A stretch of 64,000 nt of DNA from Nephrocerus scutellatus (taxonomy: Eukaryota > Arthropoda > Insecta > Diptera > Pipunculidae): assembly GCA_947095585.1 (NCBI GenBank), contig OX352765.1:77669976-77733975 (forward strand), in the 5' to 3' direction. The position numbers and the translations under genes were made by a program. Position 1 is the stretch's first letter, and the number at the start of each line of letters is the position of its first letter. Shown here one piece after another: positions 22,774 to 34,662 of the stretch. The notes beneath the pieces were generated by a model. The model had not been told where the DNA came from, searched no databases, and saw only the letters and a list, made by a program, of their open reading frames with translations.

Positions 22774-23880
22774 TCTTTTATTTTTTATTTTTTTATTTTT
22801 GTAAAATTTTCATACGCGAAAAGGGGTTCCACCCTTATAATGCTAGGCTATATGCTTGGCATAGCGTGGGCGTTAAGGAAAATGTATCTAGCCCAATAGG
22901 AAGTTAGTTTAAAATCAATTACAATATTCCTCCCGCACAGACAGACATACACGAAAGCGAGCTAATAAAAACGTATTATAATGAAAAAGAGTGTCGGGGA
23001 CAAAACAGAGCCCTGGGGAACGCCAGCATTTAAGTAATGTACTTTAGACTTGAAACCGTCCAAGACAACTTGAATTGAGCTGACCAAAAGATAGCTTCTA
23101 ATACAGTGAAGCAGTTTATCATAGAGTCCATAAGCACGCATTTTGGATAAAAGAGTTTGATGCCAAGCTCTGTCAAATGCCTTAGAAATATAGAGTGCAA
23201 AAGCTTTGCTTTCTCCAAATTGATGCAAAGTCCCCGGTTCCACTGTTCGGTGAGATATACCATCAAATCACCAGTAGAACGTTGCCCACGAAATCCATAT
23301 CCATACTGCCGGTCACTAAGGATTTCGTTGGTTTCAAGATATTTCTTGAACTGAAAATTGATCAGCGCTTCCATGACCTCGGAAAAAATGGATCTAAGTG
23401 CTATGGGTCGGTACGAAGAAGGAGACGACGGCTCGCCTTTTTTGGGTATGGGCTGTTTCCAACTTCTCGGGAAGATTCCAGAAGAATAGGATAGATGGAA
23501 AAGCTTACGCAATGGTAACGACAGCTTGGAAGAACACCTCTTCAGAACTATTGGGGAAGAATGCCAGATGATATGGCCCAGCGGATTTATGAGTGTTGAG
23601 ATCGTTTAAAACTTTAACAACTGCACGAGTACGAATTAATATTTGTCGCATAGAGTGTTTAATACTCTGAGGTGCAGTAGGCAGCAATGCACAGTCTGAA
23701 GCGTGGAGCTAGCTGCGAAATGCCCAGCAAACAGAATGGCCTTGTCTATAGAGCTGACAACTGGAATGTCATTATAAATGAGCGTTGGAATCACCGACAA
23801 GGCTTTATTATTGATTCCTTTCACGAATGACCAAAAATGTTTACCACCTTTGGGACATTGTAGTATTTTTTGCCTCAATT
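22774..23880 (-). pseudogene. CR1/Jockey-superfamily LINE, RT fragment with internal deletion
   Basis: Same family as 14391-15900, on the other strand. In minus order: an upstream linker (23880-23505, in part two frames); RT fingers (WKQPIPKKGEPSSPSSYRPI near 23450, then SDRQYGYGFRGQRSTGDLM near 23300); motif A with SKAFDRAWHQ near 23180; SIQVVLDG near 23070; GVPQGSVLSPTLF near 23010-23035. The FADD motif and the rest of the thumb are gone; after about 22965 the sequence soon joins the 3' tail (22774-22888), recognisable by AACGCCCACGCTATGCCAAG on the minus strand and an A-rich end. Frameshifted. Confidence 0.85.
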
Positions 23881-24288
23881 GGTCGTAGGCGAATTTGACT
23901 CGCCGAAGATGGGCATTGCAATCATTTCTGACTCGTTTAAAATTTGTTTGGTTTTCCTCAGTAGGGTTTACTTTCTAAAACCAAAAGCATACCTATCTAA
24001 TCCTAGAAGCCTCCTTACAGCTCGAGACATAACATCCATCCTCTTTTGGTTTGACAGACTTATTCCTGGAGGTGATAAAGTCTCTCATACCAATAAGGAT
24101 GATGTTTGTGATTTCAACAGCGACGGTATCCACGTTGCTAATACGAAACAATAGCGACCTGTTAATACTCCCAAAGAAATTGTTAAGACCGTCCCAATTG
24201 GCTTTTTTTTGGTAGTTTTTTCTCTAACTGCGTGGCTTATTCGAGCGAAACATTTTGAAAAAGATTTTATGTCCCTTTTGCTTTGACA
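23881..24288. other. No recognisable feature
   Basis: The plus ORF at 23870-24154 shows no recognisable domain; the start is antisense to the LINE linker. Confidence 0.4.
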
Positions 24289-24395
24289 GGATTAAAAGAA
24301 GAAGATTTAATTACGAATTATACGAGCTGTACAACGACGTTGACATAGCCAAGAAACTAAGTACCGGGTGTTTAAGATGGCTAGGCATGTAGAGC
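24289..24395 (+). pseudogene. RTE-type LINE, lineage B, C-terminal fragment
   Basis: Frame with RRRFNYELYELYNDVDIAKK and CLRWLGM, matching the YNDEIYERYRDIDIVKK...LRWAG block of the 53-kb copy. A second small lineage B remnant 1.5 kb behind the one at 22.34 kb, possibly the same insertion split by the CR1 copy between them. Confidence 0.65.
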
Positions 24396-24574
24396 GATTG
24401 TATCTCATCGGTGAGGCTCGTAGAGTATAACCTAACCTTTAACACAAGTAGAGACTGGCCTTTAAAGGATAGGTATATGCAAGTGGAAGTAGTTAATTAC
24501 AGACCATGCTATTTAAAGAGTTTGTTAGTTAAAGCCCAGGGTCACATCGTACTGTTGCTACACCTGAATTAGTA

Positions 24575-24940
24575 AGCATATTTTGAGTAAGCATATTCAT
24601 ATACACGGCGGATTTTTTTCAGTGTGCAATATCCTGTTGGGAAACCCGTAATGATTCTTACTTCACTTCTGGTTAGTCCCAATATCATGCGAGACCTCTT
24701 TGGGCTATAGTTCCTAGCGTTTCCTTTGCTTGCCGTAGACCTGGGAGATTCTCCCATATTACGGAAGCGGCTGCGTTACACCTATTCTGCGTAACTCTTT
24801 CCGCAACATGCGGTACCCTATACCACAGAACGGTTCTGGCCATACTAGCGAAGTTTCTGCTCCTTTATTAGCGAGCCTATACGCTGCTTCGTTGCCTTTT
24901 ATGTCAGTGTGTCACTACTCAGGAAATACGGAAATGGATA
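24575..24940 (-). pseudogene. LINE RNase H region fragment
   Basis: The minus strand from about 24925 reads DIKGNEAAYRLANKGAETS, the C-terminal RNase H motif (normally G-GNE-AD-LA), followed by GPEP/WPEPFCG-like residues and, in a shifted frame near 24690-24600, a PKEV...YGFPNRILHTEKN segment equivalent to the TGFLTGHC block. A different family from the RNase H LINE at 55-1062. Confidence 0.7.
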
Positions 24941-24949
24941 CATCTGCAA

Positions 24950-25144
24950 AAATGCCAAGTTCGATAATTTGCATGATTACTATATTTCCTTTTACTATGT
25001 AAAAGAAAGTAAAAAACATCTGCAAGATACAAAAAAGCCAATTCACAACTCATCGCATATGATTACTATATTTCCTTTTACTATGTAAAAGAAAGTAAAA
25101 AACATCTGCAAGATACAAAAAAGCCAATTCACAACTCATCGCAT
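24950..25144 (+). repeat. Repeat terminus with an 86-bp tandem duplication
   Basis: The 86-bp unit at 24973-25058 is repeated exactly at 25059-25144 (both contain GATTACTATATTTCC and GAAAGTAAAAAACATCTGC). The motif GATTACTA...ACTTTCTTT-type hairpin ending AAAGAAAGTAAAAA also occurs at 63.60-63.64 kb, so part of the unit is the end of a dispersed repeat. Confidence 0.75.
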
Positions 25145-27019
25145 ATCCTTTGAACATCTGTACTTTTTGTTTTAGAAAAACTTAATAATACAACTCTTCC
25201 GACAGCTACATTTTTATTTTTCTTCATTGCATTAAGATTATGAAGCAATTGAAAACCATAAGAATACAAACGTACTCAGTACATGCATTTTGAAATTTCT
25301 CCTAAAATAAAGCTTGTGCGTTGACGTGTTTGTCATTCGTTGTCGTCAGGCGTCATTTTATGTACCAACATAAAAGAAGAAACGTGAGCAATACGCCTTA
25401 ATTTCACCCTCTGCCACATTCACGAAAAGTGTTGACATAATTCCATCTAGCACGTAGTTTTTTTTGTCCGTCCCGCCACCATGTCCCGTCAGATCACGAA
25501 AACCAACATACAAATAGTATCCACACGACCAACTCTATTTGTTGTGCTCGTATTATTAAGGGCGTCATGTTGAGGATCACTCCCACTCAGTTAAGGATGT
25601 TCTTCTGTACATCGCTTCGTCTATGCTCAATCGTGAGTCGACTATCGACCACAAACGATGGTGGAACATGAAAAGAAGAATACTGAGAAAATGGAAACAT
25701 ATCAATTTTTATTGACTATTTTGACTGCTTCAGATTTGATAGCTACCAAAACTTTATCAGGCGCGTATACTTAAAATAACCCCAAGGATATTTATAAAAC
25801 CTTCAATATTGCATTAATTTAAATTTCAATCAAGGCACTATAAAGATTCCTGTCGCATTTATTGCTTCTAACCATATATAAAGTAAAGTCATAAAGAAAG
25901 CTTTAGTTGTTCAGCAATTCATCTCATATGTAGTGTCGCTATTCATTTATAGTGAAAACGCTTCCTTAAAAAGGTTTTACAAAAGTGTACAAAAATAAAA
26001 CTTTCTTTGCGTGTATGTAGTTTACTTCAGCAACTTAAGCATGTCATTCATTCACCGTGTTGAAGTTTCACTGGTGGTCCTATTTACGAGAACAACTTTG
26101 TAGGTAACAGCACTAACACCCTTGGGCACAACAATGTGCGATTTACTCTTCGCTAGTTCAATTGAGTTTCCTCGAGTATCTTCGAAATTTGGAACAAAGG
26201 TGTTCCTTTACGTTTATGATGCCTAAAAAGTTTGCACGTCAGTTAGAGGTGTATAATACGAGTAATTTCACGTTCGACACGGAAGTAGAGAAGAGGAAAA
26301 ATACATTTTTGAAATACGAAACAATTGAATTGCACATATTGGCGTGTGGCCGACATATTTTTACATGCACATGTTCCCAACGAACCATATATATTCACCA
26401 ACAACATTTCGTTATTATTTATGGATTAGTTCACGGATTTGGTTAGTCTCTGTCACAACCAAAACAAGGATAAACAAATACTAAGTTAACGAACAAATAG
26501 CACATCTTAGAGTGAGCTTTAAAAATAAACGATTATACTGTTGCAAGCTAATGCGCCTACAAACAGCCAAACATACACCTAGGCACCCAGACATAGATAC
26601 CCATATAGCCAGGATTTGCAAGAACAGCCTAACCCACAAACCAAATTTAGATAATCTCACCTTCGATTAGATCTCTCGAAGAAATAATTAACTTAATGGT
26701 TCGACTTCAGATAAAAGATACTAGTCTTGTTATAAAATATATAAGTGGAAATTTCTGGAGTGTTGAATTAAAATCTTGTAATGACGAAAATTTGAGCATC
26801 ATTTTTTGACTTACACCCACCATGCACACGTATAGCAAAATCCAGCATAACAACACAGCCGTGCTCACAAGCAAATTACGGAGCTGGAATGGACAATTTC
26901 CAAACGATCAACGATGAACAACCAAAGGAGAAATAACAACAACACGAGAGAGCTAAGAGAAGCTGCAAAGTTTACCAAGAAGCAAAACATATAAAAGGAG
27001 AGATGCAAGATGAACATCG
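25145..27019. other. No recognisable gene
   Basis: AT-rich. The plus ORF at 26162-26446 (94 codons) has no recognisable domain or codon bias that would support it. Confidence 0.45.
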
Positions 27020-27200
27020 GCAAATATAGAGTAACACAAGTGAACATCGCAGAAGGAACGCTGAGGAAGCTTGGCAAGTAGAATATCAACTGTATTACCA
27101 ACAAAAGTAAAAAGAAAGGAGTGGTGAACATCTCAGAGACAAGGATTAAGTTAAAATATCCTACACGAAACTCGATAATGATGGAGAAATTTTGGCTTTT
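27020..27200 (+). pseudogene. Possible LINE endonuclease N-terminal remnant
   Basis: A frame with VTQVNIAEGTLRKLGK, an in-frame stop, NINCITN and VVNISETRIK resembles the start of RTE endonucleases (WNVRTL...GKL...N-I-ILGISETRW). Short and decayed; weak assignment. It lies just outside the hAT left end. Confidence 0.35.
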
Positions 27201-27298
27201 ATTCAGGAGAGCGTGTGCAGTGAAAGATCTGCTGCTTTCGACTGATCTCAGCTTAAAATTCCCTTTCTTGGTTTTGAGAATCTGGCGGACCTTACAGT

Positions 27299-29945
27299 CA
27301 TGGTTGCCATTTTGGTAGATTCCTACCAAAATTGGTAGGTTTTGTCAGCTATGGTAGGTTGGTAGGCTTTAATTCGATTTGGTAGGTTTTTTACAACTCT
27401 AAAGCCTATGAAACAAACGTTTTTCAACAATTGACATAACAAATCGAAATTATTTTCAATCAACTCTAAACATTTGTGTCAAACAAAAGTAACATTTGTT
27501 CAAACAAAAGTACACATGTAAACAGAGACAAATTAAATCTACTTACTTAAAGGCATTGGGCGCGTTTTGTGAAGTTGTTAGCCCTGTTCGCAACATGACG
27601 TAGCCGAAAGTAGTTTCTTTGATTGGCTTTGTGTGGTATAATTTTTTACGTTGTGCTGATGTGTTCGTTTTAATATTTTTGGTTGTGATATTTTCTCAGC
27701 TTATAACCACAATTCATTTTTATAAATTGTTTATAAATTCTCTCAATTAGCAGATTGAATCTAAAAGTTTGCTACTGCTGTGAGTTTAAGGAATGTAGGG
27801 AAGAAAAAAAAATCAAATTCAAATTGAAGCGTTTATAAACGAGGAAAAGCGGCAGTTTCAGTATCAAGTCTGCCTAGCTGAGCTTAGTCTTGTGTTCTTT
27901 ACAATTAACCACAACTTAACAATTTACTTATGAATTTTTTGCCGAATTTGCTCAAAGAATGAATGTTGTCCAGATTCAAAAATAGCAAAGCCCATAAAGT
28001 GTTGCAGAACAAAGGCGACTGAACTGGCCGAAGTTTTGGGAAACAAAGCCAAGGAAAATATTGTTTCAAACTGCAAAATTCTCCTTAATAATGGACGAGA
28101 CGACAGATTTGTCAACAAAAAAGTCATTGTTATTGGAAGTAAGGTATGTAGGCAAGATCACAAAATAAATCCATGATCGTTTTTTGGGTCTGATTGAATT
28201 ATTCAAAATGGATGCGGATACTATTTCTCAATGCATAAAACAATTCTTTGATGATAATAATATACAACTAAAAATTTTTATTGACCTTGACAGAGCCGGT
28301 GAAATAAATGGTGTTCAAGCTAAATTGAATAAAGACGTTGACTTTTTTATATGACGTGTACATGTCATTCTTTACATTTGTGTTCATCTTACGCTTGCAA
28401 AAAATTTCCGGTAGAAATCGAAATATATACAAGTTTTTTGCGTATAGTTTCAAGCGAATAAATGAGTTTAAGCAGTTTCAAGATTACTGCAGCGTGAAGC
28501 CTTATAAGATACTTGGGATTTCTCTAACTGGCTGGCTCTGGAAAACGTTATAAACCGAATTATCGATCAATGGGACGCCCTCAAATTGTATTTCATTTCT
28601 CGTTATTTAGAAATAAATGGACTTTATACAAAGCAATTGGCCAAATTAATGGATAGTCCCGAAACAAACGTTTATTTTTTGTCCCTATGATATAGTTTAA
28701 AAATTATAAGCGATATAAACAAGGAGTTTCAATCTGAAAAAGTTCCCCTGCCATATCTATATGAACACTTTTAATCAAATGTCAAATTAGTATTGAGTAG
28801 TTTTATTAATAACGTCTATTTAAGAATCACTTCTCTTCAAGAAATTAATTATAAGGACGCTAATAATAAATTTTTGCCAACTGAGGAAGTTTTTGTTGGA
28901 AGCAAAGCTCTTCGTACATTACAAAAAGTGAAATAACAAATTCAAACAAAATTACAATAAAAACAAATATTCTAAACTTTTGTATCGAACTATTTGATCA
29001 ATTCATGCTAAGAACTTGAAAAGCTTATGCATTATAACTCCTCAAAAAGCCATGAACCAGGACCATGAAGTATCCACTTTACCTTTAGTATCAGCTTTTT
29101 CTTATTTGGTCGAATGTAACCCTGATAATATCGGGATACAATGGCAGCTCCTAAGATTTTCGAAATCCAACCAGAACGCTTCTATGGATATTAATCAGTT
29201 TTGGGAAGAAGTTAGTGACATTCAAAATGGGATGAATGAACTTTGCTTTAAGGTTTTAACCAATTTCGTATTCAGCAGCGGAAAGGAAATTTTTCGATTT
29301 GTCCGTTATAAATACCAAACGGAGGAATAAGCTGGGATTCGATATTATCAATAGTATTATTATGTTAGCAAAAGATTAAAATTAAATTTAACTTTGAGAT
29401 TATAAGATTAAGTTAAATTTAATTTCTGAAGAGTAAGAAAAGTTATTTATAACTTATCTTTTGCCTTGATAATGGTCCACAACCGAAATGTTGATAAATT
29501 TACATTATAAATTTTAAACTAAAAAAGTCTGATACAAAGCTAATTAGATTAAATTAAAATAAAAAAAAACTGTAAACAGAGACAACGAAAAAATAGTTAC
29601 TAACACAAAAAGTTAAAAAGCTATTTTTGTCTTAAAAATTAATAATAATTAATATAAGTTTAATTTTATTTATATAACGTGTTTCTTAAATTCTAATAAA
29701 CGTTACGTGAAATGAAGTTTTAAGTGATTATTAAGTAAACTAAATATAAAAGAAAACAAATATACATCATTTTGCTTTTTTCTTCAAAAACAACGCGCTT
29801 AAATACAACTTTTATTATTATTTAATATTGCTTTAAGCTTTAAATTATTTAAAAACATAAATTTTGCTTTGGTAGGTTTTTCTCTAGTTTGGTAGGTTTT
29901 ATTGGGAAGTTTGGTAGGATTTTTTTTTCGGGAGCGGCAACCGTG
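27299..29945 (+). mobile_element. hAT transposon with perfect 8-bp target duplication
   Basis: Left end CATGGTTGCC (27299-27308), right end GGCAACCGTG (29936-29945): a 10-bp inverted repeat with one mismatch, close to the CAGGGTTGCC type common in hAT elements. CTTACAGT stands on both sides (27291-27298 and 29946-29953), a perfect 8-bp duplication, diagnostic of hAT. Subterminal repeats of TTGGTAGGTTTT occur at both ends (27300-27390; 29870-29915), likely transposase binding sites. The 2647-bp length and the coding remnant inside fit a formerly autonomous copy. Confidence 0.93.
27840..29330 (+). pseudogene. hAT transposase (ZMYM/ZBED-like), decayed
   Basis: Order of surviving pieces: an N-terminal region with CPDSKIAK and KATELAEVLG-like residues (27950-28050, two frames); the catalytic start LIMDETTDLSTKKSLLLEVR at 28084-28145 with the first acidic residue; DRFLGLIELFKMDADTISQC (28178-28240); a DNA/RNase H-fold continuation with KIFIDLDRAGEINGVQAKLN (28272-28330); ALENVINRIIDQWDALKLYF (28540-28600), the conserved W-containing helical region; and the C-terminal hATC dimerisation part at 29016-29330 (FWEEVSDIQNGMNELCFKVL). 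Multiple frameshifts and stops; no N-terminal zinc finger identified. It is within the hAT element and runs in the same direction. Non-functional. Confidence 0.85.
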
Positions 29946-30361
29946 CTTACAGTACTCAATCCTGAAGTTCGATCTCTTGCAGGGCCTAGTTCTCCATTTA
30001 GTAGAGAGTGAAAAGTGAAAGAAAGATCCGGTAGGGAAAGATACCCCAATACATCCGACTGAGTGTAGACCAATGTTCCTGCCAGTATGACGTCAACACG
30101 AAACCGGAGACGGCGGCTAGGAAACTTGGAGTGATAGGAAAGAAGAGAACGGAAGAGAATATTTAAATATTTACACACAAACACACCGGGACGCGTAATA
30201 AAATAGAGAATTAAAAAAATTAAACATCCAACAATGCAGATTCGTCCGATCGGATTGGATTTGAGGATACAGCCGACAGCAAAGTGCCCTCGTACAGCTA
30301 GTCAATAATAAAATATAATAAAATTACAACACTTCTGGCAAAAAAGGATAATAACAATATT
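29946..30361. other. Unassigned flank of the hAT insertion (copy 1)
   Basis: Holds the right CTTACAGT duplication and then sequence with no recognised domain. The minus-strand ORF 29849-30184 crosses the hAT end and is not credited. Repeated at 34247-34662. Confidence 0.5.
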
Positions 30362-30436
30362 CGGCGCGACAGACCGTTGCGGTCCAAGGCCTAGCTTCTC
30401 GCGACCATTTGTGTTGTGCATTTATATTATTTTCAA
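30362..30436 (-). repeat. SINE 3' fragment (duplication copy 1)
   Basis: Reads GGCGCGACAGACCGTTGCGG, CCAAGGCCTAGC and GTTGTGCATTTATATT: the reverse complement of the SINE tail at 58.73-58.80 kb. Confidence 0.75.
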
Positions 30437-30469
30437 CGCCCTGCGGATCACTATTAAATAGTGCGTTGA

Positions 30470-31351
30470 ATAGCCGGTCACCACTGCACCTGCTGTTCAT
30501 CGATTTTACCTTGCGCAGAAGAGGTATACCCGATAAACTAATAGCTATTATTAAAGCAACCTACGATGGCTCTAAATGGCAACGAAAGAATTCGTTGGAC
30601 TCTTACATTCTAGCTTAAAAATATGGACTTCGCTGACGACGTTTATTTACTCTCACACAGGATTATCGAGCTGCACCAAATGACAAAAAATGTGGAAACG
30701 GAGGAGGGGAAACCTCGGCACTAACTCAGTAACTCAAGTTAACATTGCTGGACAACCGGTAGAGGGAGTAGAGTGTTTCCAATATATTGGGAGTATTGTC
30801 TCGACCGAAGGTGGAACCGAACAGGACATTGTCAACCGAATCGGCAAAGCCAAATCAGTGTATGGAATGATGTCCATAATATGGCGAAGCATTGCGATCA
30901 GCTTAAACACCACGCTGCGAATGTTCCGTTCAAATGTTGTATGGGTGCAGCACTTGGAAGGTGAATGCTACTATCACAAAAAGATAACAAACGTTCGTAA
31001 ATCGGTAACTACGGAACATCTTAAGGGTTTTCTGGCTCTAACGAACATCTTTACCATAGAACTGGCCAGGAACCAATAGGCACAACCATCCAACGACGGA
31101 AGTGGCAGTGGATTGGTCATACACTCCGAAAAGGCGACAGTTCCATAGCAAACTATGCAATGCAATGGAATCCGCTATTTCAGGATGGTAGAAAAACGGC
31201 TCGCCCGAGATATACATGGCGCAGAACAGTTGAGGAGGAGTCACGGCAATTGGGGAAGAGTTGGAGAGATCTGAAGCTCATTGCCAGGAACCGCACGCGA
31301 TGGCTTGCAGGCGTAGTAGAGGCCTTAGGACCCATAAGGATAATGACATAA
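30470..31351 (+). pseudogene. RTE-type LINE, lineage A, deleted RT fragment (duplication copy 1)
   Basis: Starts SRSPLHLLFIDF, then jumps to RRGIPDKLIAIIKATYDGSK, so part of motif A is deleted. FADDVYLLSHRIIELHQMTK follows near 30625-30690 (F replaces Y in YADD), then the connector QVNIAGQPVEGVECFQYIGS and MMSIIWRSIAISLNTTLRMF (30735-30925), and after shifts RRKWQWIGHTLRKGD near 31098-31140 and the C-terminal ARPRYTWRRTVEEE...EALGPIR ending with TAA at 31349-31351. Very close to the copy at 9264-11640 but with different deletions. Directly behind the SINE tail. Repeated unchanged at 34771-35652. Confidence 0.85.
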
Positions 31352-31679
31352 GTAAGTGAAAATGTATATTTTTGCGCACAAATGGAATACCAAACAATTA
31401 ATTCCGTGACAATTTATTACTTTTGGATGTTTGTCAAACATTCGCGAGATGGTGGGACCATGAAAAATACAATACATTTGGTGTTTCCTGTAATTCGAAC
31501 TACGAATCCCTTGCTCAGAAATCGATTGCAATTAACCACTGAGACGCGCCCACAATGGGGATAAAGTTCAAAATTTTGTCGAGCTCCTAGAATGACATGT
31601 ATGACTTAACATTAGCAGTCGAAGAGATTGCTGGATGTAAAAGAAATTAAAGGGTTCATATTTTAACTGTGCTAGAGAT
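31352..31679. other. No recognisable feature (copy 1)
   Basis: Holds GCGCACAAATGGAATACC, slightly like the SINE body, and otherwise nothing identifiable. Same at 35653-35980. Confidence 0.4.
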
Positions 31680-32060
31680 AAACTAATAAGAGACGAATAA
31701 AAAACTCCTGATTACGATCTTATCACTGCAGAAATATTGAAAAAAACTGACAAGGGGAGCTTTTGTAAAGCCTATACCTAACTTATTAATGTCGCCTTTA
31801 AAATAAATATGTAATCAGCTTGTAAAAAATTGCAGCAGTAAACATGATTCCAAAACTGGAAAGCCACACGACACATCGCATCGTCTTACATGTGATGTCT
31901 AAAATCTTTGAGAAGATATTAATAAAAAGTTTAAACCTGATTATGGAGAAGAGAGCTACCAGATATATTTGGTATTCAGTTTCAGACCTGAGTTCCTTCT
32001 GGAGCTCAATTTGACTTCAAAGAGTTCTTGAATATAATATGACAAATTTAAGGATAAATT
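31680..32060 (+). pseudogene. Jockey-clade LINE, RT finger fragment (duplication copy 1)
   Basis: Reads PDYDLITAEILKK near 31708-31745 (the SPGYDLIT-KIL block before the Jockey RT), then MIPKLESHTTHRIV and SKIFEKILIKSLNLIMEKRA near 31840-31960, then in a shifted frame FSFRPEFLLELN (equivalent of the FGFR block). No palm motifs follow. Very decayed. Repeated at 35981-36361. Confidence 0.65.
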
Positions 32061-33889
32061 AGGTTCAAGGTTGCTAATCAATCAGGTCCTGCTCTATTGA
32101 ATTTTTCTGCTTTTGCTTATGGTACACAATTATGTGAATCGATAATGGTTTTTTATCCTTTTGACCTTAACCAACTAAGGCCACCTAAGCAAAACAAACA
32201 GCCTGAGATACTTATAAGCTAATATCATGAGAATTGTGAATAGTTCAAGTGAAAGTCTGCCATTCTAGCAGTTTTTGTACTTTATATTGGTCTATTGATT
32301 TTTCCGATGGTCCAAGTCAACATATATATAGTATACAGCCCAACACGCAATAAAAGCATGAATGGATTTGTCAAAGAGGCCATTATAGCGCTCGCCACTA
32401 CGCATATTTTATACAATAAGTTACTTCCTCTCTAAGTATCATTCATCTATAAAGCGTTCAGTAGCTATGAGGCATAATAACTTTTCCCCCAAAAAAAAGA
32501 GTCAAAGGCATGTAGACTGACATATTTTATTGACACAAGTTGCATTGACAGTGGAAATATACGAACTAATTTTTTGATATATCTACATAAAGATATTAGA
32601 AAATGTAACGATCAGAAGCCAGATAAAAGTGAAGATGTACACAATTTCATTATTGCTAATCATATGGGTTCGAATTTAAATTGTAGGCAGAATATTCCTG
32701 AAAATCGTGTTTAATTTTAGAAGAAACTCGCGCCGACTTCGTTTGTCACATCACTCACAGCATAAAATATAAAAAAACTCATAAAACACAGGACAGCAGC
32801 GTCAACACACCTCATTAACATATAATCCTATTACCATTACTACAAAGCGAAGTAAAAAAAATAACAATTTAGATCCATTGTTGATTTGCCAAACCTAACT
32901 GAAAAAATAAAAAAATAATTTAATAATTTAATAAAACTTCTTATATATGTAGTTTTTGTTTTATTTCAATTTAAAATACTAAAAATAACATGGATAACCA
33001 TTTACGTAAACCTATACATAATTCGTGTTCCGTCTTTTCTATTGACTCAAAATATAATTCATAACAATCGCTATGTATTTGAGATGCTAACAAAAATTTC
33101 CAATTGTTACAATCGAATGTGTTTAACTTAATTACTAATTAATAACAAAACAAAAGCGCACGCAAACTCAACGAAAATATTTTGAAATATTGCAAACATC
33201 CTACGCGCTAATTTAGCGTTTGGTTGCTTCCTCTTTTGAAATGCTCGTCATACCAGCGAAATGAAGCATCTGCATTCGAGAATATGCCACGAATATAATT
33301 TATTAAGCAATATACTAAGGCTTTTTGACAGTGACATTTGATAAATGGAATTTGTTTGGCTATAATTCCTTTTCTAAATATATTTCATTGTTCAGGCAAA
33401 TTCTAAAGAACATGACAAGCAAACTAGAATTAGACATAAATAGAAAACAAAAATAATCTGATGATGCCTTCGTTTTTCTTTATTCGCGTATTTGTGTAAT
33501 GAAGAAAATATATGTTCTATGTTTACCTCAGTTTTTTTAATTAAAACGATATATTTTGATAATACCTTTAAATAGAATGCTAGCATGAAAGAGACCCCCA
33601 AAAGACGCAAAGGATCCTATCCACGACGATTGTTTCTATGCACGGAAAGGACCCCAATGCCTATCAAAACATTGGGCCAAAAATCTTCAACTCACCAACA
33701 GGTTTAAAATTGGATCACTTGAAACCACTTCTTTCATTTGCTTTATTTTGCTTTTGCATGCATGCTTATTTTTTGCCTTCAGAGTGGACAGCCGAGTTGC
33801 CTACTCTGTATACTACTAATTAGAGACGGGATCGAGTCGAACCCATATCCCAGAATCTGGGACTGCTCGTTACAGACCGGGCATCAGTA
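32061..33889. other. No recognisable gene (copy 1)
   Basis: AT-rich, 1.8 kb. Short ORFs at 33392-33610 (minus) and 33638-33823 (plus) show no known domain. Repeated at 36362-38190. Confidence 0.5.
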
Positions 33890-34241
33890 AAAGTGTTGCT
33901 AGTCTCTGTGCATTGCAACAGTTGTAATAACTGGTGTCATCTTCGGCAATTCTCAGGGCCGCACAGTACCAACGATTATAACTCCAATTATATTAGTACT
34001 TGTTGCTCCAAAGAGAAAACCAGAGCCTAAGAACCCCACACCATACCATATCCACTCCTGTATACTAATAACGCACCAACCATCCCGCCACAAACTCAAC
34101 ACTGCCAACATATAAGCCATTCAGCTAATTCTTTCAAGTTCCTTCAGTAGAACAGTAATGGCCTGCGAAAAAAATTAAGAGAGATCACCCACTATATGTT
34201 TCGCAATAATATTTTATTTGCTGCCGTGCAGGAGACCAAAA
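33890..34241 (+). pseudogene. CR1-like LINE: ORF1 PHD-like finger and ORF2 start, cut by the duplication junction (copy 1)
   Basis: At 33913-34030 a frame reads VHCNSCNNWCHLRQFSGP and on to YISTCC: a C-x2-C...W-C-H...CC arrangement like the PHD/zinc-knuckle region at the end of CR1-like ORF1 proteins, ending in TAA. About 130 bp later the endonuclease starts (NGLRKKLREITHYMFRNN, then ILFAAVQETK) and is cut at 34241 by the new junction. The uncut version is at 38191-38762. Confidence 0.7.
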
Positions 34242-34662
34242 CCGTGCTTACAGTACTCAATCCTGAAGTTCGATCTCTTGCAGGGCCTAGTTCTCCATTT
34301 AGTAGAGAGTGAAAAGTGAAAGAAAGATCCGGTAGGGAAAGATACCCCAATACATCCGACTGAGTGTAGACCAATGTTCCTGCCAGTATGACGTCAACAC
34401 GAAACCGGAGACGGCGGCTAGGAAACTTGGAGTGATAGGAAAGAAGAGAACGGAAGAGAATATTTAAATATTTACACACAAACACACCGGGACGCGTAAT
34501 AAAATAGAGAATTAAAAAAATTAAACATCCAACAATGCAGATTCGTCCGATCGGATTGGATTTGAGGATACAGCCGACAGCAAAGTGCCCTCGTACAGCT
34601 AGTCAATAATAAAATATAATAAAATTACAACACTTCTGGCAAAAAAGGATAATAACAATATT

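Larger units (their letters stand above)
29941..34241. repeat. Tandem 4301-bp segmental duplication, copy 1
   Basis: Every feature in this block recurs exactly 4301 bp downstream, and I saw no mismatch in the stretches compared by eye; all translated frames are identical. The block begins with the last five bases of the hAT element (CCGTG) followed by its target duplication, and ends inside a LINE endonuclease (GAGACCAAAA). The left border is ancestral because the hAT duplications match across it. Confidence 0.95.

Noticed and set aside
26865..27329. 154-codon hydrophobic minus-strand frame
   Set aside because: Crosses the left end and target duplication of the hAT element, has leucine/phenylalanine low complexity typical of the complement of A-rich DNA, and no known domain.
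29849..30184. 111-codon minus frame (and its partner at 34192-34485)
   Set aside because: Runs across the hAT end in copy 1 and across the duplication junction in copy 2, giving different C termini; not a conserved gene.
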